The position numbers and the translations under genes are program-made. From Halomonas maura (GTDB lineage Bacteria > Pseudomonadota > Gammaproteobacteria > Pseudomonadales > Halomonadaceae): DNA of 64,000 nt. The notes below the pieces were generated by a model that searched no databases, had not been told where the DNA came from, and saw nothing but the letters and a program-made list of their open reading frames with translations. Position 1 is the stretch's first letter. Each line of letters starts with the position of its first letter. The DNA is taken from contig NZ_JAUFPQ010000023.1 of the NCBI RefSeq assembly GCF_030409305.1, forward strand, positions 186,001 to 250,000, written 5' to 3'. Below, one piece after another: positions 17,807-27,844 of this stretch.

Positions 17807-18675
17807 CACCTCGCCACGCAGGGCGCGTCGCCCGCTGTCGCCTCGAGGTCCACCGCCGTGCCGGCCACCACGATCCCACCGGTGGGCGGCACCCCGACCT
17901 CGATCCGGCTCGGCCGTCCCATGGCCTCGCCCTGCAGGATCGTCAGCCGGCAGGGCGTGTCGATCAATCCCGCCGCCCGCAGGTAGCCGCCCAGCGCCGC
18001 CGCCGCGGCGCCGGTCGCCGGGTCCTCCACCACCCCGCCCACCGGAAAGGGGTCCCGGGCATGAAAGCGCGTCGCCGACTCGCGCCACACCAGCTGCAGG
18101 GTGGTGAGGCCCTCGCGTTGCATCAGCGCCTTGAGTGCCGCGAAATCGTAGCGCAGGTCATCGAGCCGTTGCTTGGTGGCCACGGCCAGCACCAGGTGCC
18201 AGGCCCCGGCATAGGCCAGCGCCGGCGGCAGTGCCGGGTCCAGCTCATCGGCCTGCCAGCCGAGGCTTGCCAGGACCGCCTCGACCAGGTCGGGCGCGGC
18301 GGCCCGGTGGTCTGGCGTGACCGAGACCAGCGAAGTCCGCCAGTCGCCGCCAATGCGTTCCACCGTGACCGGCACCTCGCCGACCGCCGTGGCCAGCCGA
18401 TAGGTCCCCGCGCCCTCGAGGCGTCCCAGCAGCACCCCGGCGGCCACGGTGGCATGGCCGCAGAAGCTGACCTCGGCCTCGGGGCTGTAGTAGCGCACCT
18501 GGCGGGCCTCGCCATGGCGTGGCGCGAGGAAGGCGGTCTCGGAATAGCCCACCTCGGCGGCGATGCGGCGCATGGTGTCGGCGTCGGGCAGGGCCTCGCC
18601 CAGCCAGACGCCGGCCGGGTTGCCGCCCCGGGGGGCACGGGTGAAGGCGGACAGGCGGTAGAGGGTGCCGGTCAT
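17794..18675 (-). CDS. PhzF-family isomerase/epimerase
   Basis: 293 residues, cytoplasmic, the usual PhzF length. The fold markers are present: N-terminal strand then GGNPAGVWLG (17-26), catalytic glutamate in GYSETAFL (Glu46), SFCGHATVAAG, and the second-half DPATGAAAAALGGYL. In phenazine producers PhzF isomerises dihydro-hydroxyanthranilate, but most family members lie outside phenazine clusters, and no other phz gene is nearby, so the substrate is unknown. A LysR regulator is divergent 99 bases away and probably controls it. Confidence 0.85.
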   Translation of the reverse strand: MTGTLYRLSAFTRAPRGGNPAGVWLGEALPDADTMRRIAAEVGYSETAFLAPRHGEARQVRYYSPEAEVSFCGHATVAAGVLLGRLEGAGTYRLATAVGEVPVTVERIGGDWRTSLVSVTPDHRAAAPDLVEAVLASLGWQADELDPALPPALAYAGAWHLVLAVATKQRLDDLRYDFAALKALMQREGLTTLQLVWRESATRFHARDPFPVGGVVEDPATGAAAAALGGYLRAAGLIDTPCRLTILQGEAMGRPSRIEVGVPPTGGIVVAGTAVDLEATAGDAPCVARCQSR

Positions 18676-18774
18676 GGGAGGTCTCCGGTTCGTGGGGGAT
18701 GCCTCGCATTCTGGGCTTAGCGGGTGTAATAACAACCTAGCGTTTCTCACCCACAGGCCTATCAGGAGTAAGCC

Positions 18775-19734
18775 ATGCCCGCGTTCCCTCGCCTGCCCCT
18801 GGCCACCCTGCACGCCTTCGAGGCGGCGGCCCGGCGGGGCAGTTTCAGCGCCGCCGCCGACGAACTGCACGTCACGCCCGCGGCCGTCAGCCATCGCATC
18901 AAGGCCCTCGAGGAGGCGCTCGGGCTGCGGCTGTTCGAGCGCAAGGTACGCGGGGTCGCCCTGACCGACGCCGGTGCGCGCTACCGCGAGCGCATCGCCG
19001 AGGCCTTCGTGCTGATCGAACGGGCCACCCGGGAGCTGCGCCAGCCGAGCCTCGACGGCCCATTGCGGGTGTCGGCGCCCCAGGCCTTATTGCAGCAGAC
19101 CCTGCTGCCGCGGGTGGGTGAGCTGCTGCACCGCCATCCGGGACTGGCACTGACGCTGGTGGGCGACAACCGCCTGGCCGACCTGCGTGACGGCGAGGTC
19201 GACCTCGCCATCCGCTTCGGCACCGGCGACTACCCCGGCCTGCGGGTGCTCCCCCTGCTGGACGATGCGATCACAGTGGTGGGCCCGGGCGAGGGCTCGC
19301 CGCTGCCGAGCGACTGGCGAGACGCCTGTTTTATCGAGGACGCCGGCGCCCTGCCCGGCGAGCCCTGGAGCCACTGGGGGCCCTGGTGGCGCGAGGCCGG
19401 CCTGCATGATCCCCAGGCACTGCGGCGCCTCGGGGTCTCCGACAGCGGCCTGGCGCTGACCGCCTGCCGACAGGGTCTGGGGCTGTGCCTCGCCCGCCTC
19501 TCGGTGGCCCGGGAGATGCTCCAGCGAGGCGAGGTGGTGGCGCTGCGCCGCTGGCGGCGCAGCGAGTTCAGCTACTATCTGGTCAGCCTGCCGGCGACCG
19601 CCGAGGCGCCCCGTGCGGTCGCCTTCGGCGACTGGCTCGGGGAGGCCCTGGAACCGCTGCGCCGGGCCATGGAGGCGGCGATCGGCCCCTCCGCCTCAGC
19701 GCCACCATCGGCCAGCAGACCGCGGGCCGTCTGA
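18775..19734 (+). CDS. LysR-family regulator, GcvA type
   Basis: 319 residues. The N-terminal HTH (LATLHAFEAAARRGSFSAAADELHVT-type, residues 8-65, shown here in part) and the RIKALEEALGLRLFER recognition region are typical of the GcvA branch. The C-terminal domain has DLAIRFGTGDYPGLR. CAGGAG precedes the ATG. It is divergent from the PhzF-like gene, its likely target. Confidence 0.82.
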   Translation: MPAFPRLPLATLHAFEAAARRGSFSAAADELHVTPAAVSHRIKALEEALGLRLFERKVRGVALTDAGARYRERIAEAFVLIERATRELRQPSLDGPLRVSAPQALLQQTLLPRVGELLHRHPGLALTLVGDNRLADLRDGEVDLAIRFGTGDYPGLRVLPLLDDAITVVGPGEGSPLPSDWRDACFIEDAGALPGEPWSHWGPWWREAGLHDPQALRRLGVSDSGLALTACRQGLGLCLARLSVAREMLQRGEVVALRRWRRSEFSYYLVSLPATAEAPRAVAFGDWLGEALEPLRRAMEAAIGPSASAPPSASRPRAV

Positions 19735-19977
19735 CATCTCCCGCCCGTCGCCGCGGCCGCCAGGCACTATACTGAATGGGCCAACGCCAACCGCCAGCGC
19801 AGCGGTCAAGGGCGTCACGCCGGGAGCGCTTCATGCCTCCTGCCGCACGCGACACCCCCTCCCGAGATGACCCGGCCATGGCGGGCAAGCTGCCTGTCGC
19901 GTCCGGCAACGACACCGGCGGCGGGCCTTGATGCCAGACCCACGCCTGTCGGCCCGGCACCTATCGTGGAGGGGATC

Positions 19978-20784
19978 ATGACCATCGTGAATGTTGCCAG
20001 ACTCCGCCGACTCGGCGGGGTATCGGTCGTGGCGCTGGCCATGGCGGGCACCGCCCTGCCGGCCCTCGCGGAGCGCATCTCGTGGGGCGACCCGGTGGCG
20101 GTCGGTGACGGCCAGGCCAGGGTCGCCGTCAGCGAACAGACGGACGGCATCCCGAGTTCGGTCGCCGTGGTGCTCAGCGCCGGAGTCCTGGAGGGGCTGC
20201 CGACGGAGACGCCGGACCAGCATGAATGGGAGTACCTGCTGCCGATGCCCGAGGACTCGCCGATCACCGGCTATCAGCATATCGGGCTGAACTGGAATCC
20301 CCACGGCCATATCCCCGAGGGCATCTACTCGGTCCCCCACTTCGACCTGCACTTCTACCTCATCGACGAGGCCGAGCGGCAGGCCATCACCTTCCAGGGC
20401 CCCGACCGGGAGGCGCGCCTCGCCCCGCCGGAGAACACGCTGGTGCCGGCGGGCTACATGATCCCGCCCGACTCGGCCGTCGAGCGCATGGGCGTCCACG
20501 GCATCGATACCGACAGCGAGGAGTTCCATGGCCAGCCGTTCACCCGCACCTTCGTGTACGGCTACGACGCCGGCAGGCTGATCTTCCTCGAACCGATGGT
20601 CGCCCTGGACTACCTGCGCTCACGGCCGGTCGACACCCTGCCGGTGAAGACACCGGCCGCCTACAGCCTTCCAGGCTACTATCCCGGTCGCTACCGCGTG
20701 GTCTACGCACCCGCCACCGACGAGTACCGGGTCGAGTTGCTCGATCTGCGTCCCTTCCCGGCCACGCCGGCCAAGACCCTCTAG
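19978..20784 (+). CDS. Periplasmic protein, probably TTHB210-like (DUF5602)
   Basis: 268 residues with a Sec signal peptide (about 1-31, ending LPALA-ERI). The mature part includes HIGLNWNPHGHIPEGIY and PHFDLHFYLID, a histidine-rich core matching my memory of the TTHB210-like/DUF5602 family. Conserved His and Asp residues suggest metal binding (inference). GGAGGGG precedes the ATG; a TATACT at 19768-19773 could be the -10 of a promoter with a long leader. It converges on the RND pump genes. Confidence 0.65.
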   Translation: MTIVNVARLRRLGGVSVVALAMAGTALPALAERISWGDPVAVGDGQARVAVSEQTDGIPSSVAVVLSAGVLEGLPTETPDQHEWEYLLPMPEDSPITGYQHIGLNWNPHGHIPEGIYSVPHFDLHFYLIDEAERQAITFQGPDREARLAPPENTLVPAGYMIPPDSAVERMGVHGIDTDSEEFHGQPFTRTFVYGYDAGRLIFLEPMVALDYLRSRPVDTLPVKTPAAYSLPGYYPGRYRVVYAPATDEYRVELLDLRPFPATPAKTL

Positions 20785-20905
20785 CTCCCGCTCACGGCTG
20801 CCTCGTCTCAACGTCGCGGCTCTCCGGCCCGGCCGGCGATGCGGGCGTTGGGATGGGGCCCCGGGGCAGGCCGAGCGCAGCAACGCCAAGGGCATCGGCA
20901 GACGC

Positions 20906-23900
20906 TTATGCCGGGGACTCGCCCTCCGCCGGCAAGGCGTCCTGCGGCGCCCGACGGCCGCGCTCGACCAGCTTGCGCAGTGCCACGTAGAACACCGGGG
21001 TGAGGAAGAGGCCGAACAGCGTGACGCCGAGCATGCCGGCGAACACCGCCACGCCGAGCGCCTGGCGCACCTCGGCGCCGGCGCCACTGCCGAGCATCAG
21101 CGGCACCACCGCCGCGGTGAAGGTGATCGAGGTCATGATGATCGGCCGCAGGCGCAGGCGGCAGGCCTCCAGGGCCGCCTCGATGATGCCCTTGCCCTGT
21201 ATCTCCAGCTCGCGGGCGAACTCGACGATCAGGATGGCGTTCTTGCACGCCAGGCCGATCAACACCACCAGCCCGACCTGGACGAAGATGTTGTTGTCGC
21301 CCTTCATCAACCACACCCCGAGCAGCGCCGAGAGCATGCACATCGGCACGATCAGGATCACCGCCAGCGGCAGGGTCCAGCTCTCGTAGAGGGCGGCCAG
21401 GGCCAGGAACACCAGCAACACCGACACCGGGAACACCACCAGCGCGGCGTTGCCCTGGGTGGCCTGCTGGAAGCTCAGGTCGGTCCACTCGAAGGTCATG
21501 CCGCCTGGCAGCACCCGGGCGGCGAGCTCGCTCAGCGCGTCCATCGCCTGCGCCGAGGACAGCAGCCGCGGATCCGCCTCGCCGGCCAGGTCGGCGGCGG
21601 GATAGCCGTTGTAGCGCAGCACCGGGTCCGGGCCGAAGCTCTGGCTGATCCGCACCATCGAGCCGATCGGCACCATCTCGCCGCGCTCGTTGCGGGTGCG
21701 CAGATTGGCGATGTCCTCGACGCTGTCACGGTAGGGGGCATCGGCCTGGGCGATCACTTGCCAGGTGCGGCCGAACTGGTTGAAGTCGTTGACGTAGGTC
21801 GAGCCGAGATAGGTCTGCAGGGTGTCGAACAGCTCCGTCAGCGGCACTCCCTGGGCCTTGGCCTTGGTGCGGTCGACGTCGGCATCGAGCTGCGGCACGT
21901 TGGCCTGGTAGCTGGTGATCGGGAAGCCCATGCCCGGCGTCTGCGCGATCGCCCCCTGGAACGCCTGCACCGCGCCTTGCAGCGCGCCGTAGCCGAGCCC
22001 CGCCCGGTCCTCGATGAACATCTGCCAGCCGTTGCCGTTGCCGAGCCCCAGGATCGGCGGCGGCATGAAGGCAAACGCGAAGCCCTCCTGCAGACCCGCG
22101 ATGTTGCGGTTGATCTCGGCGTTGATCTCGGCCGCCGTGCGGTCGCGCTCGGCGAAGGGCGCCAGGGTCAGGAACACCACCCCATTATTGGGCGTATTGG
22201 TGAACTGCAGCGCATTGAGGCCCGGAAAGGCGACCGTGTGGGTCACGCCCTCGGTCGCCATGGCGATCTCGCCGACCCGGCTCAGCATTGCATCGGTGCG
22301 CGACAGCGAGGCCCCTTCCGGCAACATGACACCGGCGATCAGGTACTGCTTGTCCTGGGTCGGGATGAAGCCCGGCGGCACCGCCTTGAACAGCACCCCG
22401 GTCGCGGTCAGCAGCAAGGCATACACCACGAACACCGCCCCACGCCGGCCCAGGATGCGCGAGATCGCCCCCTGGTACTTGGCCGAGCTGCTGCCGAAGC
22501 CGCGGTTGAAGGGACGGAACAGCCAGCCGAACAGCAGGTCGATCAGCCGCGTCAGGCGGTCCTTGGGCGCGTCGTGGGGCTTGAGCAGCATCGCCGCCAG
22601 CGCCGGCGACAGGGTCAACGAATTGATCGTGGAGATCACCGTGGAGATGGCGATGGTCGCCGCGAACTGGCGGTAGAACTGCCCGGTGACCCCGGACAGG
22701 AACGCCATCGGCACGAATACCGCGCACAGTACCAGGCCGATGGCGATGATCGGGCCGGACACCTCCTTCATCGCCTGGTGCGCGGCGGCAAGCGGTGTCA
22801 ATCCCTCTTCGATGTTGCGCTCGACGTTCTCCACCACCACGATGGCGTCGTCGACCACGATACCGATCGCCAACACCAGGCCGAACAGGGTCAGGGTATT
22901 GATCGAGAAGCCCAGCAGATAGAGCACGGCGAAGGTACCCACCACCGACACCGGCACCGCGATCAGCGGAATGATCGACGCCCGCCAGGTCTGCAGGAAC
23001 AGCGTGACCACCAGCACCACCAGCAGCACCGCCTCCAGCAGGGTCTTGACCACGGCCTCGATCGAGTCGCGCACGAAGATGGTGGTATCGTACACCGCCT
23101 CGTACTCGACGCCCTCGGGGAACCACTGGGCCAGCTCGTCCATGCTGGCGATGACGTTCTCCTGGATCTCCAGCGCATTCGCCCCCGGCGCCTGGAAGAC
23201 ACCGATGGCGACCGCGTCATTGCCATCGAGCTTCGAGCGCAGCGTATAGTCGCCGGCGCCCAGTTCCAGGCGGGCGACGTCGGCCAGGCGCACGAGCTCG
23301 CCGTCGGCGCCGCTCTTGACCACGATGTCGCCGAACTCTTCCTCGGTGGTCAGACGGCCCCGGGCGTTGATCAGGGTCAGGAAATCGCTATCGGGCATGG
23401 GCTCGGCGCCGAGCTGGCCGGCCGAGACCTGCACGTTCTGCTCGCGCATCGCCCGCACCACGTCGCCGGCGGTGAGCCCGCGCGCGGCGATCCTGTTCGG
23501 GTCGAGCCAGGCGCGCATGGCGTAGTCGCCGCCGCCGAAGATCTGCGCATCGCCGACCCCCGGCAGGCGCGCCAGCGCGTCCTTGACGTGCAGACGGGCG
23601 TAGTTGCGCAGGTACAGGGTGTCGTAGCGGCCGTCCTCCGCGGTCAGGTGCACCACCATCAGGAACGTCGGCGACTGCTTCTGGGTGGTCACGCCCTGTC
23701 GGCGCACGTCCTCGGGCAGCCGCGCCAACGCCTGGTTGACCCGATTCTGCACCTTGACCGCGGCATCGTCCGGATCGGTACCGGGGCGGAAGGTCACGGT
23801 CATCTGCAGCACCCCATCGGAGCCGGCCACCGACTTGAGGTACATCATGTCCTCGACGCCGTTGATCTCCTCTTCCAGCGGCGTGGCCACGGTCTCGGCG

Positions 23901-24076
23901 ATGACCTTGGGGTTGGCGCCGGGATAGACCGTGCGTACCACCACCGAGGGCGGCACCACGTCCGGGTATTCGCTGACCGGCAGCAGCGGGATGGTGATCG
24001 CCCCGGCGATGAAGAGGAGGATCGACAGCACCGCGGCGAAGATCGGGCGGTCGACGAAAAACTTCGCGAAGTCCAT
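20906..24076 (-). CDS. RND multidrug efflux permease (HAE1, MexF-like)
   Basis: 1056 residues, the expected length for a trimeric inner-membrane drug/proton antiporter. Begins MDFAKFFVDRPIFAAVLSI, with twelve transmembrane helices in two repeats and two large periplasmic loops. The proton-relay segment GIVVDDAIVVVENVER carries the two conserved aspartates of TM4. It shares highest resemblance, by eye, with MexF-type pumps. It lies 73 bases downstream of its adaptor and must recruit a TolC-type outer-membrane channel encoded elsewhere. Confidence 0.9.
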   Translation of the reverse strand: MDFAKFFVDRPIFAAVLSILLFIAGAITIPLLPVSEYPDVVPPSVVVRTVYPGANPKVIAETVATPLEEEINGVEDMMYLKSVAGSDGVLQMTVTFRPGTDPDDAAVKVQNRVNQALARLPEDVRRQGVTTQKQSPTFLMVVHLTAEDGRYDTLYLRNYARLHVKDALARLPGVGDAQIFGGGDYAMRAWLDPNRIAARGLTAGDVVRAMREQNVQVSAGQLGAEPMPDSDFLTLINARGRLTTEEEFGDIVVKSGADGELVRLADVARLELGAGDYTLRSKLDGNDAVAIGVFQAPGANALEIQENVIASMDELAQWFPEGVEYEAVYDTTIFVRDSIEAVVKTLLEAVLLVVLVVTLFLQTWRASIIPLIAVPVSVVGTFAVLYLLGFSINTLTLFGLVLAIGIVVDDAIVVVENVERNIEEGLTPLAAAHQAMKEVSGPIIAIGLVLCAVFVPMAFLSGVTGQFYRQFAATIAISTVISTINSLTLSPALAAMLLKPHDAPKDRLTRLIDLLFGWLFRPFNRGFGSSSAKYQGAISRILGRRGAVFVVYALLLTATGVLFKAVPPGFIPTQDKQYLIAGVMLPEGASLSRTDAMLSRVGEIAMATEGVTHTVAFPGLNALQFTNTPNNGVVFLTLAPFAERDRTAAEINAEINRNIAGLQEGFAFAFMPPPILGLGNGNGWQMFIEDRAGLGYGALQGAVQAFQGAIAQTPGMGFPITSYQANVPQLDADVDRTKAKAQGVPLTELFDTLQTYLGSTYVNDFNQFGRTWQVIAQADAPYRDSVEDIANLRTRNERGEMVPIGSMVRISQSFGPDPVLRYNGYPAADLAGEADPRLLSSAQAMDALSELAARVLPGGMTFEWTDLSFQQATQGNAALVVFPVSVLLVFLALAALYESWTLPLAVILIVPMCMLSALLGVWLMKGDNNIFVQVGLVVLIGLACKNAILIVEFARELEIQGKGIIEAALEACRLRLRPIIMTSITFTAAVVPLMLGSGAGAEVRQALGVAVFAGMLGVTLFGLFLTPVFYVALRKLVERGRRAPQDALPAEGESPA

Positions 24077-24149
24077 GGCACTACTCCTCCGTCATCGGGG
24101 CGAGCCGCTTTCAGGCATGTCCCGGAGAACCTGTCGACGGCAACCGCCG

Positions 24150-25349
24150 TCAGTGAACGGCCGAGAGATCGACCGTCGGCCGGGGATCGCTCATGTCGAC
24201 GCGTTGCGCGGCCACCGGCATGCCCGGAACGAAGATGCGCTGCGCTCCGCGCACCACCACGCGGTCACCCGGCTCGAGCCCCGACTCGATCACGCGCAGG
24301 CCCTCGGCCATGCGCCCGAGGCGAACGTCGCGGCGCTGGGCGAGTCCCTGGTCGTCGACGACATAGACGTACTTGCGGTCCTGATCGGTCAACACCGCCT
24401 TGTCATCGACCAGCATGGCGTCGTCGGCCCCCTGGCCGCGCAGCTGTACGCGCGCGAACATGCCCGGCGCGAACTGCCCATCGCGGTTGTCGAGCACGGC
24501 ACGCATCAGCATGGTGCCCGCCGAGGCGTCGAGCCGGTTGTCGACGAAGTCCACCTCGCCCCGGTAGGGGTAGCCGCTGTCGGACGCCAATCCCACCCGC
24601 ACCGGGGTGTGCGCCTCGCGCGAACTGGGCCGCTCGCCGGAACGCGCCATGGCGCCATAGCGCAGGTAGCTCTGCTCGTCGGCGTGGAAGTGCACGTGGA
24701 CCTTGTCCAGGGAGACGATCGAGGTCAGGGGCGAGGCTTCGGACACCAGGTTGCCCGCGGTGACCAGGGCCCGCCCGGTACGCCCGGCGATCGGCGCGCG
24801 CACCTCGGTGAAGGCCAGGTTCAGTCGCGCCGTGTCGACGCGCGCGCGGGCGGCCAGCAGCTCGGCCTCGGCCTCGGCCGCCGCCGACCGGCGCTGATCC
24901 AGCAGCTCGCGGGAGATGGCGCGACTCTGGCTCAGCGCCTCGGCCCGGGCGGCCTCGCTGCGGGTCAGTCCGACCCGCGCCTCGGCATGCGCCAGCTCGG
25001 CCTCGGCTCGCGCCAGTTCGGCCCGATAGGGACGCTGATCGATGACGAACAGCACATCGCCCTGGTCGACGACACCGCCCTCGATGTAGTTGACGCGCTC
25101 GACGTAGCCGGCCACGCGCGGACGCAGCTCCACCGACTCCACCGCCTCGATACGACCGGTGAATTCGTCCCAGTAGCGCACGTCCCTGACCACCACCTCG
25201 GCCACGCTCACCTCGGGGGGTGGCGGTGCCGATGGTTCACCGTCCGCCTGGCTATCGCAGCCGGCCAGCACTCCGGCTCCCAGCAGCAAGGCGATCATCA
25301 GGGACACTCGCCGGGGCCGCGACTGCTGGAACCTCTCGTGGACATGCAT
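24150..25349 (-). CDS. RND efflux periplasmic adaptor lipoprotein (MexE-like)
   Basis: 399 residues. A lipoprotein signal ends in VLAGC (Cys31), so the adaptor is anchored in the inner membrane and projects into the periplasm. Lipoyl-like halves (VELRPRVAGYVERVNY and APIAGRTGRALVTAGNLV) flank a helical hairpin (about 105-165) made of Ala/Glu-rich coiled coil. AGGGAGGA precedes the ATG. Same operon as the permease; divergent from a LysR regulator over 266 bases. Confidence 0.9.
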   Translation of the reverse strand: MHVHERFQQSRPRRVSLMIALLLGAGVLAGCDSQADGEPSAPPPPEVSVAEVVVRDVRYWDEFTGRIEAVESVELRPRVAGYVERVNYIEGGVVDQGDVLFVIDQRPYRAELARAEAELAHAEARVGLTRSEAARAEALSQSRAISRELLDQRRSAAAEAEAELLAARARVDTARLNLAFTEVRAPIAGRTGRALVTAGNLVSEASPLTSIVSLDKVHVHFHADEQSYLRYGAMARSGERPSSREAHTPVRVGLASDSGYPYRGEVDFVDNRLDASAGTMLMRAVLDNRDGQFAPGMFARVQLRGQGADDAMLVDDKAVLTDQDRKYVYVVDDQGLAQRRDVRLGRMAEGLRVIESGLEPGDRVVVRGAQRIFVPGMPVAAQRVDMSDPRPTVDLSAVH

Positions 25350-25529
25350 GGGAGTTCCTCCCTATCCCGTCGTGAATCGGCACCGACACCGCTCCTCTGG
25401 TGGAGGGCGATCTGCCGTGATGACTCCTGAGTCGTCTCAGCAGGCGCAGAATCGACACGGCCGGGGCACAATGAATGGCCAACCATAGAGCGGCTAAGGC
25501 GACTTGATTAGACGGGTCTCGGGGGAAAT

Positions 25530-25551
25530 ACTGTTCCACTGACGGGACAGT
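25530..25551. promoter_or_regulatory. Candidate LysR operator upstream of efflux operon
   Basis: ACTGTTCC and GGGACAGT form 8-base arms (one mismatch) around a 6-base spacer, in the divergent gap between the pump genes and their LysR-type regulator. Overall this region is AT-richer than its flanks. The pairing is seen; the operator role is inferred. Confidence 0.3.
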
Positions 25552-25615
25552 GTCCGTGCCCCCCGCCCTGCTTCACTCCTCTACGAATGCCACTGGCACG
25601 GCAAAGGACAACACC

Positions 25616-26599
25616 ATGTCGCAGGATCTCAACGACGTTCTGATCTTCGCCAAGGTCGTGGAGCAGGGAAGCTTTACCGCCGCCTCCCGCTTGCTGCACA
25701 TCCCCAAGACCACGGTGAGCCGCAAGGTCCGGGAACTGGAGCAGCGCCTGGGCGCCCGGCTGCTGAACCGCACCACCCGCCAGCTGGGCCTGACCGAAGC
25801 CGGCGCCGTCTACTTCGAGTATTGCAACCGCATCGCCCGGGAGTTGAGCGAAGCGGAGCACGCGGTGCATCGGCTCGAGGAGAGCCCGCGCGGCTGGCTA
25901 AGGGTCACGGCCCCCTTCACCATGTGCACCGAGTTCACCTCGATACTGGTGCAGGATTTCCGCAAGCGTTATCCCCAGGTGCGGGTCGAGCTGATCCTCT
26001 CCAATGAGCGCCTCGACCTGGTGGCCAACCAGATCGACGTGGCGATTCGCGTCGGGCCGCTGGCGGACTCCAGCCTGGTGGCCCGCCCCCTGGCCAGGCA
26101 TCGCTCCTACGTCTATGCCAGCGGAGACTACCTCGCCCGGCACGGCGAGCCCCGCCAGCCGGCGGACCTGATCCATCACCCGGCGCTGGCGAAGGCCATC
26201 GACCGGCGCGGCCACCGCCATGTGTGGCAGCTTCGCAACGGCTCGCGCCGGGAGGAGGTCGAAGTCGATCCCGTGGCCATCGCCAACGACCCCTTCGTCC
26301 TGCGTGGCCTGCTGCTCGAGGGGCAGGGCATCATGCTGGCCAGCGAGATCGTGGCCTGCCTGGGCCCGGAGGACAGCCGGCTGCACCGCATCCTCGACGG
26401 CTGGGAGGGCCCCGAGATCGAGCTGTATGCGGTCTTCCCGGGCGGCCAGCTCGTCTCGCCCAAGGTGCGCACCTTCGTCGATTTCGTCGTCGAGCAGATG
26501 CGCATCAAGATGCTGGCACCGCTCCCGCCGGGCCAGGCACCCGTCGCCCCGATCGCCGCCCCCGCAGACGCAGCGGAGTCCGTGGACGCACCGGCCTGA
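25616..26599 (+). CDS. LysR-family regulator of the RND pump
   Basis: 327 residues. The HTH region (DVLIFAKVVEQGSFTAASRLL, in part; HIPKTTVSRKVRELEQRLGARLL) is of the type that controls MexEF and other pumps, and the effector domain has NQIDVAIRVGPLADSSLVAR. It faces away from the pump genes, the common arrangement for a local regulator. The final 25 residues are a low-complexity Pro/Ala extension. The ATG at 25616 follows ACACC rather than a strong ribosome-binding site. Confidence 0.82.
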   Translation: MSQDLNDVLIFAKVVEQGSFTAASRLLHIPKTTVSRKVRELEQRLGARLLNRTTRQLGLTEAGAVYFEYCNRIARELSEAEHAVHRLEESPRGWLRVTAPFTMCTEFTSILVQDFRKRYPQVRVELILSNERLDLVANQIDVAIRVGPLADSSLVARPLARHRSYVYASGDYLARHGEPRQPADLIHHPALAKAIDRRGHRHVWQLRNGSRREEVEVDPVAIANDPFVLRGLLLEGQGIMLASEIVACLGPEDSRLHRILDGWEGPEIELYAVFPGGQLVSPKVRTFVDFVVEQMRIKMLAPLPPGQAPVAPIAAPADAAESVDAPA

Positions 26600-26881
26600 C
26601 GGGCACGGGCGTACCGCCCCGGGACGAGGTGGCCGGCTCCGGCTACGACGACCGCGCGTCTGACGCGAGACTGGGGCAGGCTGCCGACACCCGTCGAACG
26701 GCAGTGAAACGCGCGCTTCCGCCGGACCCGACAGCGGCCGTCGGCCCCGCAAGGAAGGGCGCCGGGGAGGCTCGCCATGCGTGCTTCCCTGGCGCCTGCT
26801 GCCGTCGAGGTCGTGACAACGGGCGCCTGCCTGCCGACAATGCCATCCTGTCCCTTATGCTCGCCACAGGATCACCCCGCC

Positions 26882-27769
26882 ATGTCGCTCGCCGTCAGCC
26901 TGATCGCGCCCTCGTCCTACACCGACCCGAAGGCCGTGGCCGCCGGCATCCGGGGCCTGTCGTCCCTGGGCGTCGAGGTGCGCGTCGTGGAGCCGCTGCA
27001 GGCCCCCGAGCGCTATCTGGCCGGCAGCCGCGAGCGGCGCCTGGCCCAGCTGCATGCCGCCTATGACGATCCCGCGAGCCAGGCCGTCTGGGCGGTGCGC
27101 GGCGGCTATGGTGCCGCCCAACTGGTGGCGGGCATCGACTGGGCCAGGCTGGCGGACCACCCCAAGCCGCTGATCGGCTATTCCGACGTGACCGTGCTGC
27201 TCGACCAGTGCCATCGCCGCGGGCTGCCGGCCATCCATGGGCCGGTGGCCAAGGCCGCCGGCGGCCTGCTCGCCGGCGACGCCGACCGGCGGGAAGTGAT
27301 CCGCCGCCAGTTCGAGGAGACCCTGGAATTGATCCGGGGAGGCGTGCCCCTCGACTACCCGCTGATCGCCCACCGGCCGGCACCGCCGAGCCTGCAGGGT
27401 CCGGTGGTGGGCGGCAACCTGGCCACCCTGGCGAGCCTGATCGGCACCCCGGCGGCCTTCCGGGCCGCGCCTGGCGCGCTGGTGATCCTCGAGGACGTGG
27501 GCGAGCCCTACTACCGCCTGGAGCGGGCCCTGTGGCAGCTGGTGCATGCGGGGGCCCTGGACGAGGCCGCGGCGGTGTGCCTGGGCACCTTCGAGGGCTG
27601 CCCCCCCTACGGCGAGACGACCCTGGAGGCGATCTTCACCAAGACCCTCGCTTCCCTCGCGCTGCCGCTGTTCAGCGGCCTGCCCATCGGCCACGGCCTG
27701 CACAACCGCCCCTGGCGCTATGGCGCCACCGGGCGCATCGAGAACGGCTGCCTGAGCATCGCGGCATGA
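26882..27769 (+). CDS. LD-carboxypeptidase (peptidase family S66)
   Basis: 295 residues, cytoplasmic. The catalytic triad of S66 is visible: serine in IGYSDVTVLL, glutamate in ILEDVGEPYYRLER and histidine in GLPIGHGLHNRPW. Enzymes of this family remove the terminal D-alanine from cytoplasmic tetrapeptides during murein recycling. The ATG at 26882 gives the usual N-terminus (LIAPSSYTDP); a start at 26840 is possible but adds a Cys-rich, unlikely leader. The 282 bases upstream hold nothing I recognise. Confidence 0.87.
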   Translation: MSLAVSLIAPSSYTDPKAVAAGIRGLSSLGVEVRVVEPLQAPERYLAGSRERRLAQLHAAYDDPASQAVWAVRGGYGAAQLVAGIDWARLADHPKPLIGYSDVTVLLDQCHRRGLPAIHGPVAKAAGGLLAGDADRREVIRRQFEETLELIRGGVPLDYPLIAHRPAPPSLQGPVVGGNLATLASLIGTPAAFRAAPGALVILEDVGEPYYRLERALWQLVHAGALDEAAAVCLGTFEGCPPYGETTLEAIFTKTLASLALPLFSGLPIGHGLHNRPWRYGATGRIENGCLSIAA

Positions 27770-27844
27770 CGCCCGCTTGCCGGGATGCCCTGCCTCGTCC
27801 GGGTCGCGTGCGCCGGGAGCGCCGGGATACCCGGGCCGCCGACG

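Noticed and set aside
17794..18675. Phenazine biosynthesis cluster suggested by the PhzF-like gene
   Set aside because: No phzA-E or phzG genes are present; PhzF-fold proteins are widespread outside phenazine producers.
21758..24763. A 3-kb frame antisense to the RND permease
   Set aside because: Low-complexity His/Arg/Gly-rich translation without family features; shadow of the permease gene.
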